From contig OY848918.1 in the NCBI GenBank assembly GCA_963693285.1, forward strand, positions 2,611,501-2,675,500: DNA of 64,000 bases. The letters run 5' to 3'. This DNA comes from Xestospongia muta. Its lineage: Eukaryota; Porifera; Demospongiae; Haplosclerida; Petrosiidae. The notes beneath the pieces were generated by a model. It was given only the letters and a program-made list of their open reading frames with translations, had not been told where the DNA came from and ran no database searches. Positions 1-12,599 of the stretch are shown here, piece after piece. Every line of letters begins with the position of its first letter. Position 1 is the first letter of the stretch. The position numbers were made by a program, and so were the translations under genes.

Positions 1-1210
1 TTGATGACACTTACCGGCTATACAAGTAAAATATAGGCATAAATTATCATTGCATTAGAAGCAGATATGAAGAGAGACATGTGAACAAGGAAAAGTCAAC
101 AATAAAAGCAGTGAATGTAATACTAAATTTGATGATACTTACCCCCTATACAAGTAAAAAATACAGGTATAGATTATCATTATATTAGGAAGAAAGATGA
201 AGAGAGACATACAAAAATGTTGAATAATAAAAGTAGTATATGTAATATTAGATTTGACAATACTTACTGGCTATAAAAGTACAATGTAGGTATAGATTAT
301 CATCACATTATGAACAGAGATGAAGAGAGACATATGAAAATGTTGAATAATAAAAGCAGTATATGTAATATTAGATTTGATAATACTTACCCTCTATACA
401 AATACAATATTATTATCACATTAGGAATAGAGATAAAGAGAGCCATATCAAAAGTTTTTATAATAAAGGTAGTGAACGTAATACTACATTTGATGACACT
501 TACCAGCTATACAAGTACAATATAGGTATAGATTATCAACATATTAGGAACAAAGATGAAGAGAGACATACATAAAGTCAAATAATAAATAGAGTGAATG
601 TAATATTAGACTTAATGACACTTACTTCATCCTATACAAGTACAATATAGGTAGAAATTATCATCATATTAGGAACAGAGATGAAAAGAGCCATATATAA
701 AAATAGAATAATGAAGTAGTGAATACAATACTAGATTTGTTGACACTTACTTCAACCTATACGAATATAATATAGATATCATCTCATTAGTAACAGAGAT
801 GAAAAGAACCATAGAAAATGTCAAGTAGTGAAATCTAATACTAAATTTTATTATACTTACCTTCTATATAAATACAATATAGGTATAGATTATCATCACA
901 TTAGGAACAGAAATAAAAAAGCCATATGAAATGGGAAAAAGTCAAATAATAAAAAGTGATTGTAATACTAGATTTGATGACACTTACCCTCTATATAAGT
1001 ACAATATAGGTATAGATTATCATCACATTAGGAACAGAGATGATCATCATAAAAAAGGTCAAGTCAAATAATAAAAGTAATGAATATAATATTAGATTTG
1101 ATGACACTTACCTTCTATGCAAGTTATACAGTTTATAATCACATTATGAACAGAGATAAAATATAAAAAAGATAAAACAAGGAATTATAAATTGTAAAAA
1201 CAATGACTGT
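1..1210. repeat. Tandem satellite, about 10 copies of a 113-125 bp unit
   Basis: A unit starting ttgatgacacttac recurs at about 1, 129, 254, 377, 490, 612, 737, 847, 974 and 1097. Each copy also carries variants of tatagattatcatcacatta and gatgaagagagacat. The copies differ by point changes and small indels, so this is an old array. Read on the minus strand, every unit contains the splice-donor-like GTAAGT. A short minus-strand reading frame of about 20 codons appears in several copies, but no long frame is kept. The left end is cut by the window, so the true copy number is unknown. Confidence 0.9.
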
Positions 1211-2686
1211 AATATTATTTGTGTAGTCAAACACTTTAAGTTGATGTATGATATGTTAAGATATTTTGACAAATTAATAAAAGTTAATTTAGAGGCTCTG
1301 AGAGGATTCCTAATTTAATTTAATATTTCTAATTTTGAAACAACCATTGATCACTCAAATAGTATTATGGTCATGTTTAATGTAAGATGGTCTGCTGTAA
1401 TGATCTTGGTACCAAGAATCTATTTTAGGCAGGTACATATCTATGATATGATAATCCACTTGAGAACAAATGAACTTATGACATCCATCATTTGCTCATG
1501 TAAATTATCTACATTGTGATCACACATGTTGATAGTATAATGATTTCGTTCACTTGCTGTTGATAATGTTGAATGATAAGGCTTCCTTGAGTAATAAATT
1601 TGGCCATAGTGTCTAATTACTTAGTGTGAATAACGCCAAAATTATGATATATATTTCTCAATAGTTGGAAAAAGTAATTTGTATTGAATTGGAGGGCTTT
1701 TTCTATTGAAGAGATGTTTATACTACTTTATATCTATAAACCTATACAGTAAACCTTGAATCTATTAATCCTAAAACTAAGTTTTCTAACACAGTGGGAT
1801 GCAGCATTCCATTAGTGGTTAACTTGCTTTATCTTCTTTAGAGCCTGAACCAGAGTCAGCCATGATACTCCTACCAAAGAACCGGATATATATAGCCTAA
1901 TTATTATAATATGAATCATTCATTATTTTGTAATTTTATCTATTACGTGAGTACAATGAAATAACCTGCAATACAAGGTTAAAGAAGGGTTAAAATGAAC
2001 AGCTTAGCGTCTATTGTTTAATATCATAGGAAGCTGAAGGGGGGGGGGGGGGTGGAGGGGCTAGAGCCCCCAATATTTAGAAAGTGGGGTTCAGCCCCCA
2101 AACTTAGCCCACAAAAAGAATATACGTTAATCTTATGGTGTTGATGAAACTGTCAATAGTTAACAATTGTCTGGTCCTTCATGTACACAAATGCATAACT
2201 GATGAGTATGATCTTGTTGAAATAGCTAAGGAGTTTGTTATGGTAAACGATAAACGAAGAAAATACTTTGGTACATTTTAAATTAATGTTGGTAATACCA
2301 ATTTTGATTATATTAAACATAGTTTCTGCATTATGGTACATTTGTGTCTCTATATTCATCACATAGTTATGGTGTGAGCCCCCCCAAAATAGAAGTGCCT
2401 CATCTGCCTAAAAATATTATTGAGAAAAATAACTATTCCAATTTCAATCGTTAATCATGGACTCCAAGGTATAATATGAAGCATAGAGCTGATAATGATA
2501 TGCTCTTAAAACTGTATAAATCAAAGAAGGCTTTAGGTAGCAAGGAAAGATAACTTAGCTGTCAATACTCTGAATTACTGTGACTTCCATACATTAATCC
2601 TATAAGGATGACTATAATCCTAATAGCCAGACCGTCCCTCCTTCCAAAAGAGGGAGGGACTGCTTAAGTGGACTACACTAATCTGG
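1211..2686. other. Gene-poor AT-rich stretch
   Basis: I see no supportable gene here. It holds a G-run with flanking G-rich sequence at about 2040-2060. It also holds a short hairpin at about 2628-2661, where accgtccctcc pairs with gggagggact. Open frames are short and lack splice-flanked exon structure. Confidence 0.5.
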
Positions 2687-2804
2687 TATTAGTAGTATGA
2701 CCTATACTACTGGTCAACCAATAGTATTTGTTGGTACTGGACAAACTTATCAAGATTTGTGTACACTAAATGTACAAGCTGTTGTCTCATCTTTGTTAAC
2801 ATGA
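2687..2804 (+). pseudogene. SRPRA: SRP receptor alpha subunit, last-exon fragment (copy 1)
   Basis: The frame ending at the TGA at 2802-2804 reads [20 protein letters not shown] followed by [16 protein letters not shown]. This matches the C-terminal end of the signal recognition particle receptor alpha GTPase, including the PIVFVGTGQ motif of the NG domain. Only this last piece is present; the upstream GTPase exons are missing, so it cannot make a working receptor. The frame itself is open, making it the least decayed of three SRPRA fragments in the window (others at 19930 and 47241). It is probably a passenger in segmental duplication. Confidence 0.8.
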
Positions 2805-3265
2805 GACTGGTATGATAGCTGGACAAAATTAATTATTTCATTAAGAATAATTATTATAAATATAGTTTATATTATAATTAATGCTGACTCATTTATCAAG
2901 TAGACTATATATATAAAGTTTAGTAATTTAATTAAATACAGACTGAACCTTTATAAAGTTTTATTAATTTGAAAAACTTACCACTCTAGATCTTTTGTAA
3001 ATTCCAGCCATTGTTTATGTACTCAACCCTTCAATTTTTCTTGACAATACTTACTTCAACTCAAACGTTGTTCACATATGCAAGTTATGAGGTTGTTTTT
3101 AAAAAATTGTTAAAGATATGCTTCTTTTTTGAAATAGCATAAGATCATACGTTATTCTTTTCCTATTCTAGCATACATAATTTCATAATAAAGCAGCACT
3201 GATCATGATCCATTTTACAAGGGATTAATAATAAATTAAACAATATATAGTGTGATATCTCATTG
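2805..3265. other. Intergenic, nothing recognised
   Basis: AT-rich sequence between the SRPRA fragment and the 3' end of the first receptor gene. No exon-like or repeat structure was seen beyond simple AT-rich runs. Confidence 0.4.
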
Positions 3266-3270
3266 TTCAA

Positions 3271-3329
3271 CTATTCCTCATGTTGTGTAGTTCCAATTAG
3301 TGGTATCTCATTCTTAATGTCAGAATAAA
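3271..3329 (-). other. Duplicate copy of the receptor 1 terminal exon
   Basis: A TAG acceptor at 3330-3332 is followed by a frame with the residues IKNEIPLIGTTQHEE and a stop at 3271-3273. The true last exon (3537-3430) ends in the related residues SPFFVVGTSQHEED and a stop. The two lie in tandem, so this could be an alternative last exon or a decaying duplicate. Use of it would replace the last 30 or so residues of the receptor. Confidence 0.55.
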
Positions 3330-3429
3330 CTAGATTACTAATTCCATTTATTTATGAACTTATTCCAAGAGAATTATTTTATACATTAATGTAAGTTACA
3401 AAGTATTAAATTGTGTCACAAATCATTGT

Positions 3430-6400
3430 CTAATCTTCCTCATGTTGTGATGTTCCAACTACAAAGAAAGGTGATGTTTCCCTCTCAATGTCAGTTGGTA
3501 GAACATCATGTATACCAGAGGCCTTGTGTTGAGAGGGCTAATATTAAAAATAAATACTGAAAAAAATAAAGACAATATAATGTACCTCCTCTGAAGGAAT
3601 TGTAGATGGTTTATTTAGAAGGTTTTGTATTTCCATTTCTGCTTCTTGGATAGGTGAAAAGAGGTGTTGCTGCTGTTGTGTTGATAACAAGTCTTTAAAA
3701 TTTGTTATTGATGATTCAAATCTGTCAATATAAACAGAAATAAAACAGTGACATCACTTCAACAACATATATGCTGTTTATAAATTGAAAATACTAGCTG
3801 TCAATTTATAATAGGAATGTCATAGACATTAAATATTAAAATACATATTTTACCTTGTTTCTTCAATGCTACTGTGATTTGACGTACCAGGAACTGGGTA
3901 TGCATCTAAAAAGTTCATATCATATACATACATACATATGTATATAAGGTTCTACATAATAGACAATTGTATTTGTCTTCTATCTTTTTTTATTGAAGAG
4001 AGGATTGGTAAATTTATTGATATCCTTACCAGCTGGTGACTTGGTTTGAGAATGACCATCATGATATTTATTACAAAGAGGATAGTATACATCATCTGAT
4101 TCTTTCATTAGTTGTTGCTCAGATCTAGTGGATAAATCTTTAACTAGTGGAACTTCTGGTTTATAAGTACTGTAAGAGAGAGAACACAACTATATGTCAC
4201 TAGTTGTATATTATATAACTAACTTATGATCATGTGTGTTGTCATTGGTAGAGGTTTTATTGTGATGATCTTGAGTTAATAAATTCATCATTTTATCACC
4301 AATACTGCTTAAAGTTTTATCTTCTTGTTTTATAAGAACATCACAAATTTGTCTTAAAAATTGGACTGGATTATCATTACCAACAATCTGTCTTTGTAAC
4401 TCTCCAACTATTTTGGTAGCTTTGTCATATGCTGTACCATTCATACTTGTTACATCATTTCTAACATGTGTAGCTAATAACTTCTCAGAAATAAGACTAT
4501 TAACAATACGAAGAGGATCAGCTTCAATAGCATTACAAAGACTAGCAGAATGGACTTGAAATATCTCTGATGGATCACCATTGACTAACAAAAGTAGAAA
4601 GAGGTAATGATTATTAAATTTACTGAGAGACTTACCAGATGACATGGTCTGTGAGGGTATAACATGATACTTGTCATAAAGATGGTGGTATATACCATAT
4701 AATTCTTCTCGTGATTGTTCCTCAGGATTGATAAAATTATACTTGATATGAACTGCCATATCAATTAGACCAATTTTACACAGAGCATTAACTAGAGGGT
4801 CTAATGGCTTATCAAAATTATTAAGTCTCCATTGAAGTAGAACTTCTCTAGTACATCGAAGGGATTCATAATATTTTGTTTCAATATCATGAAGTTGACC
4901 TGGTGTTAGACCAAGTTCATATCCAAAATTAAACCACTTTTCTTTCAAATGATTTTTATTTGTGATAACCTGGAGTATATCTCCAAACAATGGATCTGTT
5001 TCTAGTAAAATAAATTATATAATTGTAATTATAATTAGTATGATATACATATTATATGTTCATACTTTTAGAGAAGCATCCTGTATCTGGTGTTAAAGGA
5101 GGACTTAATGAGGGCAAAGAAAGATGCCCATTGCCTACAAATTTGATAGTCAATATTATGATAAAATCTACATAACAACATATACCTGGTAAAGTGATTG
5201 TAGCTGTAGTAGGAGGAGTAACACCATTGAATGTGACAGTTACATTTTGACTTCTTATATTATATCCAATTTTGCCACGTTCAAATTTTAGTCGGAAACG
5301 AGGAGGGTAAGAACATTTATGTTCTAGTAGATCAAGCATCTCTATATCATCACTTGTTACTTCTCCATCTTCACAACCCATCACCTTATAATAATCAATG
5401 GAGTCCTCTGATATCTACATGTAATAGTTAACTACAATTATTAATACAACATCCTTACATAATCATAGTTAACACCATAATATGACCAGTCCCAATCATG
5501 TATACTATCAGGATCAAGAGTGATGGAAACACGACCACTTGCAGTAAATTGCACTGGTGAATAGGATGATTGGTGATAGCCCTCTCTATGACACTGTTCC
5601 TCTAACATCTACATCATTAAATGCATTGGATTATAATCATTAGAATCAAAAGTACAAAACTGACCTTCATGCAACCTTTCTGTCGATGTAAAAAGCTAAA
5701 TTCTACAAATAAAGTATCATCTTTTCTCTTATCAGCTCGAGCTATGAGATATTTCTTTTGTATCTCTTTAAATGTACTGCGTTTAGTAGCAATACAGTTA
5801 GAACAAAAGTGAGGAGCAACAAATTTGACCACATTAGACTCAATGGTCACTTGGTATTCATGGTTTTGTTTAAAAGTAAACATACTGTTTCTTTTAAAAG
5901 ACTCATCATCTGCTGTTAGTAGATATAGTTGGTTATTACAATCCTCCATATTAGATACATCAATGTGATGAGGTATATATAATTCAGCTGGTTTTATTAA
6001 CTGACAGTTGATATATATCCATACAATAGGAGAGACTGGAATATAATCATCTTCAAACTTAAATTTATCACTAAACAAACAGACACCAAACCAGACAGTA
6101 ACTGTATGTTCTATAGCTCCTTCTGGTATAATGACAGTAACACCATATTGACTACAATGATGTACTAAACCAGTAGTAGGGACTTCTAACACTGTTAGTT
6201 CTCCAAAGATATCTATTATGGAAGAAATGATCATATTTTATGTTGAAATTATTATTGTAATATAGTATTTAGTTAAGTGTATGTATTATTTTATCAATAT
6301 GTTATTACCCAGTACACTTTGTATTATTACTAGAAAAGAAAGGTTATAATATACATGTATTCTAACATTTTACACCTGTATCTATCTCTAGTGATTGTTT

Positions 6401-9400
6401 TACTGATGCTGCTTTTAGTAAACATGGAACATGTCTGTCATTATAGGTAATACTTGTAATGTAAATAAATAAAATTCAGTATGTGCAGCTGTTTATTAAT
6501 ACATTTAGTTTAATTTAGTATTAATTGTTTTCTTTCAGTAGTTGCATACAACAGTTAGGATTATAAAAGGGGTCATTTAATACATTAACAACATGACTCC
6601 AATAATCAAACTAATCATTGACTACATACAAAGTATACCAGGTAATGAAAACGAAAAAGATAGGAAATATATCAAACAACTCTATATGATGATTACCTGT
6701 TGTTACTTCAAGGTTACTATCTGATAAACAAGCAGTTCTTACAAAAAGTAGTTCTTCATTATCATAGTCAGTAGACAGACTATATTGCAGAGAGGTTTCC
6801 TAACATAATATATATTATCAACAGTAAAATTATACTATATCATCATTATTACCTCATCAAACTCTTCTAGAGACCTTTCCTCATCTCTCATACAGTCATT
6901 ATTTGGAGTCTCACTGTTAACAAAAGTTAATGTCACAGTTAAAAGTGATTGGTTGTTGTAACTATATGTCTGCTAAACATTCAAGGATAGTAGTCATAAC
7001 TGCTATGAGTAAATTATGATAGGACACATAACCAACACTATGAACACTACAGTAAGTGTACACTCCCTCATAGATTAGTGTATATGATGTTCACAACATC
7101 TAACACATATATGTATTATATTTTCAGCTTGCTACTAAATATTTCTCATGGCAGCTACAACAGAAATTATTTGATGGTGGTATAGTCATTTATTTTTATT
7201 AGATAAAGAATCAATCAATTATAACCTACTTAATATACTTAATATAGACTTACTTCAACAATGGAGTCTCAGAGTCATCACCTGGGAATACGATACGAAA
7301 ATGTCCACTACTATAATACATAGTTGGATGTTCAAATTCTAAAACAGTTCTAATGAAATTTTATTATTACAAATTGACTAACTCAAGTAGTTTTTCTTCT
7401 TGACTTTTATCCAATATGGTATGCTAAGTAATAAAACTAACACAACAATAATAAACAAGATAGCTCCACCGACAAAACAACTAACAACAACAGACCCTAT
7501 TCATATAAATTATAACAATTATTACATTAGATATAATTCTTACATAATGGTGTTGATGTAGTAACCAAAGTTGGTGAATCAGTTGTCATGGTAACTACAT
7601 GTATGATAAACAATAATATTATATGAACAAAACAACTAACAACAACAGACCCTATTCATATAAATTATAATTATCATCACATTAGATATAATTCTTACAT
7701 AATGATGTAGATGTAGTAACCAAAGTTGGTGGATCAGTTGTCATGGTAACTACATGTATGACAAGCAATAATATTATATGGATCAAGTCTAAACCTAATT
7801 ACATACAACTTAATACAAGATAATTTTTATCTATTGTAGCAACAAATTTCTATGTCTAAACTAATATTGAAGGTACTTGTATATCTAATGTTACTCACCA
7901 CAAATTGAAAAATCTTCTTTACAGCATAGACTTACAGTCAGTGATCTCCTGACAACTTCTAGTGACTTGTTAACTCTACCATATCTATCCCAAATATATA
8001 CATATATTGTATATGTTCCATTATTAGTCAGACATGTACTGATGTTATCAATAGCGTATAAACTTGTAGGTGAGAGACGACTTATGTTCTGATTAAATAA
8101 AAAACCTCCTGTATCGTTAAATACTTCAATAGCACATCCTTTAGCTTGTGATCCAGTTAGGAAAGTACAGTTTACACTGAAGTATCCTGTTGAGGTATCC
8201 TCTGGTATAATAACCTCTTGTATTTCAAATGTATCTAATGTAAGTGAAGATATTATGTAATCATATAAATATCATCCTACCTAAACTCTGTGTCTACTAA
8301 CAATTAAAATACTCTTGAGTTTAGCAACTACTAATTTAGGAATTTTTGTAGTTTAATTAAAGTTATAGCAACTTTGAATTTTATTGATTATTATTGTAGT
8401 TGTAACATGAGTACATGTAATTTAATAGCAGGTTAAAAGGTTCTATGTTTATAAAAACTGTAGTTATTGTTCTCTTACTTTGGTTTATAATATGTAATTC
8501 ATGATCTCCTGATGATATAGTAACATTACAGTTCATTTTATTAGAATGAAGTATCACTGACAGATCAATCAATCCACTCTCATCAATAGTTGTCCTACTA
8601 ACTCGATAAAAGTTGTTATTAGCACAATTTGATGATAAATTAAATTGTTGAGGTATTGATAGCGGACATGAAGTATTGACCTAATTAATGGGTGTGGTCT
8701 AATTAAAAGTAGCAGACAATCCACTAACCTGTATAGTAATTGTCATTATTATTTTGTTATTAATAATTTGAAGTGATGATGAACTAATATCAAAGACAGT
8801 TCTTATAGCTATTGGAGATCAATTATTTATTATTAAAATTAATTAACTAGACTTACTAAACAGTAGATCCATTTCATATGGTTGACTTAGACCAGCTGGA
8901 TTCTTATTATACACTATAACTTTATACAGTTTGTGAGGATCTTCAAATACAGCTGCTGATATATTAACTGGAAATGCAGACATTGTTATATTGAATGTGG
9001 TATCATTGTCTTGGTTCATTATTTCTATATAAACCTCTGTAGTATCTTCAGACCAGGATCCATTAATAATTATCCCATCACAATATTGCTCTATTGTCAG
9101 GTTTTCTGGAGAAGATGGAGGTCCTGTGTATTAAATAAATAAAAACATTATCTGATATTTAGACTTACCTATTACTGTCAGAAAGACAGGGTCATAACAG
9201 TTTACGCCTCCAAAATTATCAAATATATACATATCAATTTTAGTACCATCATCTGATATTTGAACATCAGAAATAGTACAGTTTAAGTAAGAAATGTTGT
9301 TGAAACTAGTAAAGAGACATTGATCATCCTGAACTTTACAATCATTAAAATATGCCATTGGATGACATTGTACTAGTGTCTGTGAAAAAAAGACAGCAGT

Positions 9401-9618
9401 CTGTCCTACATAGACAGTTGTGTTTGCAGGAGGACTGATCAATCCTTCATTATCTGTACACACATAATATAATGTGGTTACTAGTTAACAAGTAACTTAC
9501 AACACACATCTGATCCGAAAGGAAGCCTTGGACAAATAGGCCTGGGGTCATTACATTGAGAGCCTACTGGAAATACTAACCAGGCAGAAAAAAACAATAG
9601 CACTAGTAGTCTCATCAT
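3430..9618 (-). CDS. ZU5 receptor 1: Ig/FN3 ectodomain, membrane span, ZU5-UPA-Death-CARD-like
   Basis: I model 22 exons: 9618-9501, 9453-9169, 9123-8857, 8808-8729, 8680-8479, 8234-7899, 7749-7699, 7594-7544, 7496-7383, 7338-7254, 6913-6853, 6799-6697, 6212-5665, 5608-5459, 5414-5186, 5134-5066, 5001-4636, 4584-4224, 4169-4030, 3905-3854, 3721-3586 and 3537-3430. They total 3912 nt, an exact multiple of three, giving about 1303 residues. A signal peptide (MMRLLVLLFFSAWLVFPVGS) is followed by an Ig-like domain with paired cysteines, FN3-like repeats and many N-glycosylation sequons. The membrane span includes AILFIIVVLVLLLS. Inside are an acidic linker, a ZU5 domain (motifs YGVTVIIPEGAIEH and VSPIVWIYINCQL), a UPA-like region, a Death domain and a CARD-like domain. 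The plan resembles UNC5 without thrombospondin repeats. The ligand is unknown; Death-fold signalling is inferred from the domains. Confidence 0.88.
7472..7781. repeat. 155 bp tandem duplication carrying the stalk exon
   Basis: The block at 7472-7626 is repeated at 7627-7781 with a few substitutions. Each copy holds a 51-nt exon (7594-7544 and 7749-7699) encoding a threonine-rich juxtamembrane stretch with the motif PTLVTTST. Both exons keep acceptor, donor and phase, so the duplication adds 17 residues to the stalk in frame. Confidence 0.85.
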
Positions 9619-10600
9619 GAAGATAGGTAAGATATTATCCTATAAACTACTTCAATTGTCTCTTTACCAGCAATGCACTGAATGCCAGTGTATGTTATTA
9701 CAACAGCTCATTGCTATTCCTACACATCTATTCTATCCTTACCTCCTATTCCTACATTATTATTCTATTCTTATGTCCTTAAATGGTTTTTATTATGATA
9801 AATAACACAATGTAGTTACTTATTAAGTGTAAGAATAGTGGCAAAATGTCTCAAACAAGATCACAATTTATACAGTTGTCATACAATGATAATGAGATTG
9901 TCAAAATATAACAGTACAAGGTTAAACCTACTATGTGGCTACTGTTGCATAGGAAGTTAAGTTGTTTTGTTATAGGTAGAACCTAAATGTACATCATTTA
10001 TGTAATATTCTCTTTTTTACTTCTATTTATCTGTTTCATTGAACTGTTCTTTCTTTGGCCACATCTCATTTCACCTACTCTGGTTTATGTCATTTTGCCT
10101 ACAAACTAAACCTTACAAGATTAGAGGTAAAGTGATACTTGTAATGTTGGCAAAATGAAAGTAAGTGAAATGAGATGTAGACAAAGTGAGAAGCACCTGT
10201 TCCAGTTGATTTTTGTATATAAAATATCTTACAATGATGTTATTTCTCTAAGTGCTGTTATAGCATAACATGATGGATTAAGACTGAATTCTAAATCAAG
10301 GCTAACACTTGATTTTTTCTCACTAAGAGGTGTGGTTAGGGGTTGAGTCTCATTGACATTTTCCACTTCAGATCTTTAACATGACCAATCAATTTATGAT
10401 AGATTTAAATACAATGATAATTACTTTCTAAATACCAAGGAGTTATTGTAATACACTGATATGATAAACTGTGATCGATTGAGTAACACTGTCATTAACA
10501 GCTAATTACATAAACTTAAAAAAAGAAAAATAAATAAAATTAAAAAAGATATGATCATTAATTATATAGTAGTCAATTCTATTAATAGTTAATTACTAGC
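9619..10600. other. Upstream region of ZU5 receptor 1
   Basis: This stretch probably contains the promoter of the receptor that starts at 9618. A CT-rich tract at about 9715-9780 and a fold-back element at 10059-10182 are the only structures seen. No gene is supported. Confidence 0.4.
10059..10182. mobile_element. Small fold-back (MITE-like) element
   Basis: The left arm acatctcatttcacctac pairs with the right arm gtaagtgaaatgagatgta. Inside them cattttgcc pairs with ggcaaaatg. The length (about 124 bp) and the inverted arms fit a non-autonomous DNA transposon. No target-site duplication was identified, so the exact ends are uncertain. Confidence 0.5.
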
Positions 10601-10795
10601 ATAATTTTCATAATTATCATTGTCTTGTTGTTGTTGTTCACCAGATAATACTTCATATATTATATCATGATTTCTATTCATTGATTTAGTATATGATACA
10701 TTATGTTGTGTAGTAAGTACTGATTAATATGATATATTAGACTGTGCTATAATATCAGGAGATGTTGTATGAGACACAATGTATATAGTAGCAAA
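10600..10795 (-). pseudogene. Broken copy of the ITIM-type cytoplasmic tail exon
   Basis: The minus-strand sequence is close to the last exon of receptor A (14626-14418). Recognisable residues include DIIAQSN, VLTTQHNVSY, MNRN and IYEVL. A TAA stop lies where receptor A has the tyrosine-motif sequence AYEP, and the 5' end is altered. It lacks any membrane exon beside it, so it is a non-functional remnant. Confidence 0.75.
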
Positions 10796-10799
10796 AATT

Positions 10800-11950
10800 G
10801 AAAAAAATTGTCAATTAATGTTATATTTGGTAATAAGTTCTAAAATGAACAGATGAAATGAGCTGAACAGTTAAACTGATCAATAGGACACACAAGATGT
10901 ACTCCTTCATTTATTGTAATACTTTCATTATTAGTTACAGTAATATTATAATCACTGTAATTAGAGTAATGTTCACATGTTATATTAACAGATAAATGAG
11001 TAGGATATAATGGAGTACAATCAACATCAATAACCTGTATAAAGAGGATAGGATCAATTTAATTAGAGTAAAGACCACTAACTTGTACTCTAAAGATAAC
11101 AACAGATAAATGTAATATAATGATATAATGATGTCATTTAGAGATATAGTACTAATAATGATGTTAGTAATGTTAAGTTCTAATATCATTATTAAACTAC
11201 ACATGTCCCATTTTGTAAACTTGTTGACAATAAACCATTGTTAAGACACTTGTGTACATTACTTAAAATATACAACTTATATATTGTATAACATTATTAT
11301 TAAACTACAAATGTCACATTTTACAAACTTGTTAAAATAAACCATTGTTAGGATTATTGTGTACAATACTATATATTGAGTTCATTTACAAACAGTGAAC
11401 AAACTGAGGTAAACTGTTTCTATTGAAGATGTGTTTCTATTATGTGAAATATAATTAAAGTAATGTCCACATGTTATATTAACGGATAAATGAGTAGGAT
11501 ATAATGGAGTACAATCAACATCAATAACCTGTATATAGAGGATAGGATCAATTTAATTAGAGTAAAGACCACTAACTTGTGCTCTAAAGATAACAACAGC
11601 ATTATGTGGATTATCAGGATCAACTTCAATATGATAATATGCTAATATTACCTGTGGAACTAAGGACAGTATTAATGATATAGTATATAGTGATATTACC
11701 TAATGAAGTATTGAAATAGTACGTTGTCTCATTTCCAGAACTAGCTCCATTAGTAGCTGATATAGTTACTGTTTATATCTCATAAGATATAATGATATCA
11801 TTTAGTAGATAACATATACTAGTACTAGTAGTGATATTAGTAATGTTAGGTTCTAATACAGTAATAGTATAATAGAGTATAGTACAACCAGGTAGACTTG
11901 GAGGAGGTAACCATGTCAACAGAACAACTGTACAGTTTAATGTATTAGTT
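10800..11950 (-). pseudogene. Broken ectodomain exons of a ZU5-type receptor
   Basis: Several stretches match exons of ZU5 receptor 2 (32850-33520). An FN3-like exon lies at about 11700-11950, with residues such as TNITTSTSIYYLLS in relatives. The following short exon lies at about 11570-11640. Copies of the next ectodomain exon lie at about 11440-11530 and 10860-11040. Order and spacing are scrambled, frames are interrupted, and no signal peptide or membrane exon is linked. These look like remnants of duplicated receptor genes. Confidence 0.7.
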
Positions 11951-11954
11951 ATAA

Positions 11955-12255
11955 TATTAAAATTAATATCAATATATTAATATTATATTATATGACATCA
12001 ATATTAATAATTACTACTTGATACTAACATGTGACATTAGCTGCTAATACAATTATTACTGAGATTTGTTAACAAGATTATTGTAATAGATTGAGAGCAT
12101 TGTGTTATATAATTAAAAATGATAAGGATAAAGAAGTAAAACTAATAACACTTAAAACAAAATATATCATGGTACCTCCATATTGTACACTACATGATAT
12201 AATTATATACAATACTTCTTGTGAATTTTTCTTTCAACAATGTCAATAATATAAT
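11955..12255. repeat. Dispersed repeat R1 (copy 1)
   Basis: This copy shares the run gatactaacatgtgacatta and the flanking sequence attgtgttatataatt with five other places in the window (13798, 20370, 24490, 36575 and 57655). All copies lie in the same orientation. In copies 1, 2 and 6 the repeat abuts the same broken point of an FN3-like exon. That implies it was already joined to the exon before the segment was duplicated. Confidence 0.75.
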
Positions 12256-12350
12256 ATAATTTGCTATATATGATGGAGTACAATCAACATCAATAACCTG
12301 TATATAGAGGATAGGATCAATTTAATTAGAGTAAAGACCACTAACTTGTA

Positions 12351-12595
12351 CACTGTAAAAATTGATTTGTTGATTTAACCAATGTATTGTTATACAGCTT
12401 GCAGGTAGTAAACTAATATGATGTGAAAATAGACATAACACTGTTTTGATTACTAATGTACTATTGTTTATGTAGCTATTAGTACATCAGTAATAAAAAC
12501 AGTGTTATGTTTACTTTTACATCATATTAAGTTTGCTACATGCAACCTGTATATAACAATATATTAGATAAATCAACATATCAATTTTTACAGTG
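12351..12595. mobile_element. 245 bp palindromic MITE with TA target duplication
   Basis: Terminal inverted repeats begin CACTGTAAAAATTGAT and end ATCAATTTTTACAGTG. The two halves pair along most of their length, with internal arms such as aacactgtttt and aaaacagtgtt. The element is bounded by TA on both sides. The uninterrupted sequence acttgtactctaaagataac is present in the paralogous copy at about 33118, which gives the empty site directly. The TA duplication fits the Tc1/mariner superfamily. It has no coding capacity, so it would need transposase from elsewhere. Confidence 0.9.
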
Positions 12596-12599
12596 TACT

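Noticed and set aside
1..1210. CRISPR array suggested by regular repeats
   Set aside because: Repeat units are about 120 bp, tandem with no unique spacers, and the DNA is from an animal with introns.
2040..2110. G-rich tract as a G-quadruplex regulator
   Set aside because: It is mostly a single G homopolymer with no nearby gene start, so no regulatory role can be supported.
5621..5812. Plus-strand open frame opposite the ZU5 exon
   Set aside because: It is a shadow of the ZU5 coding exon, and the same artefact appears opposite the ZU5 exon at 28516-28713.
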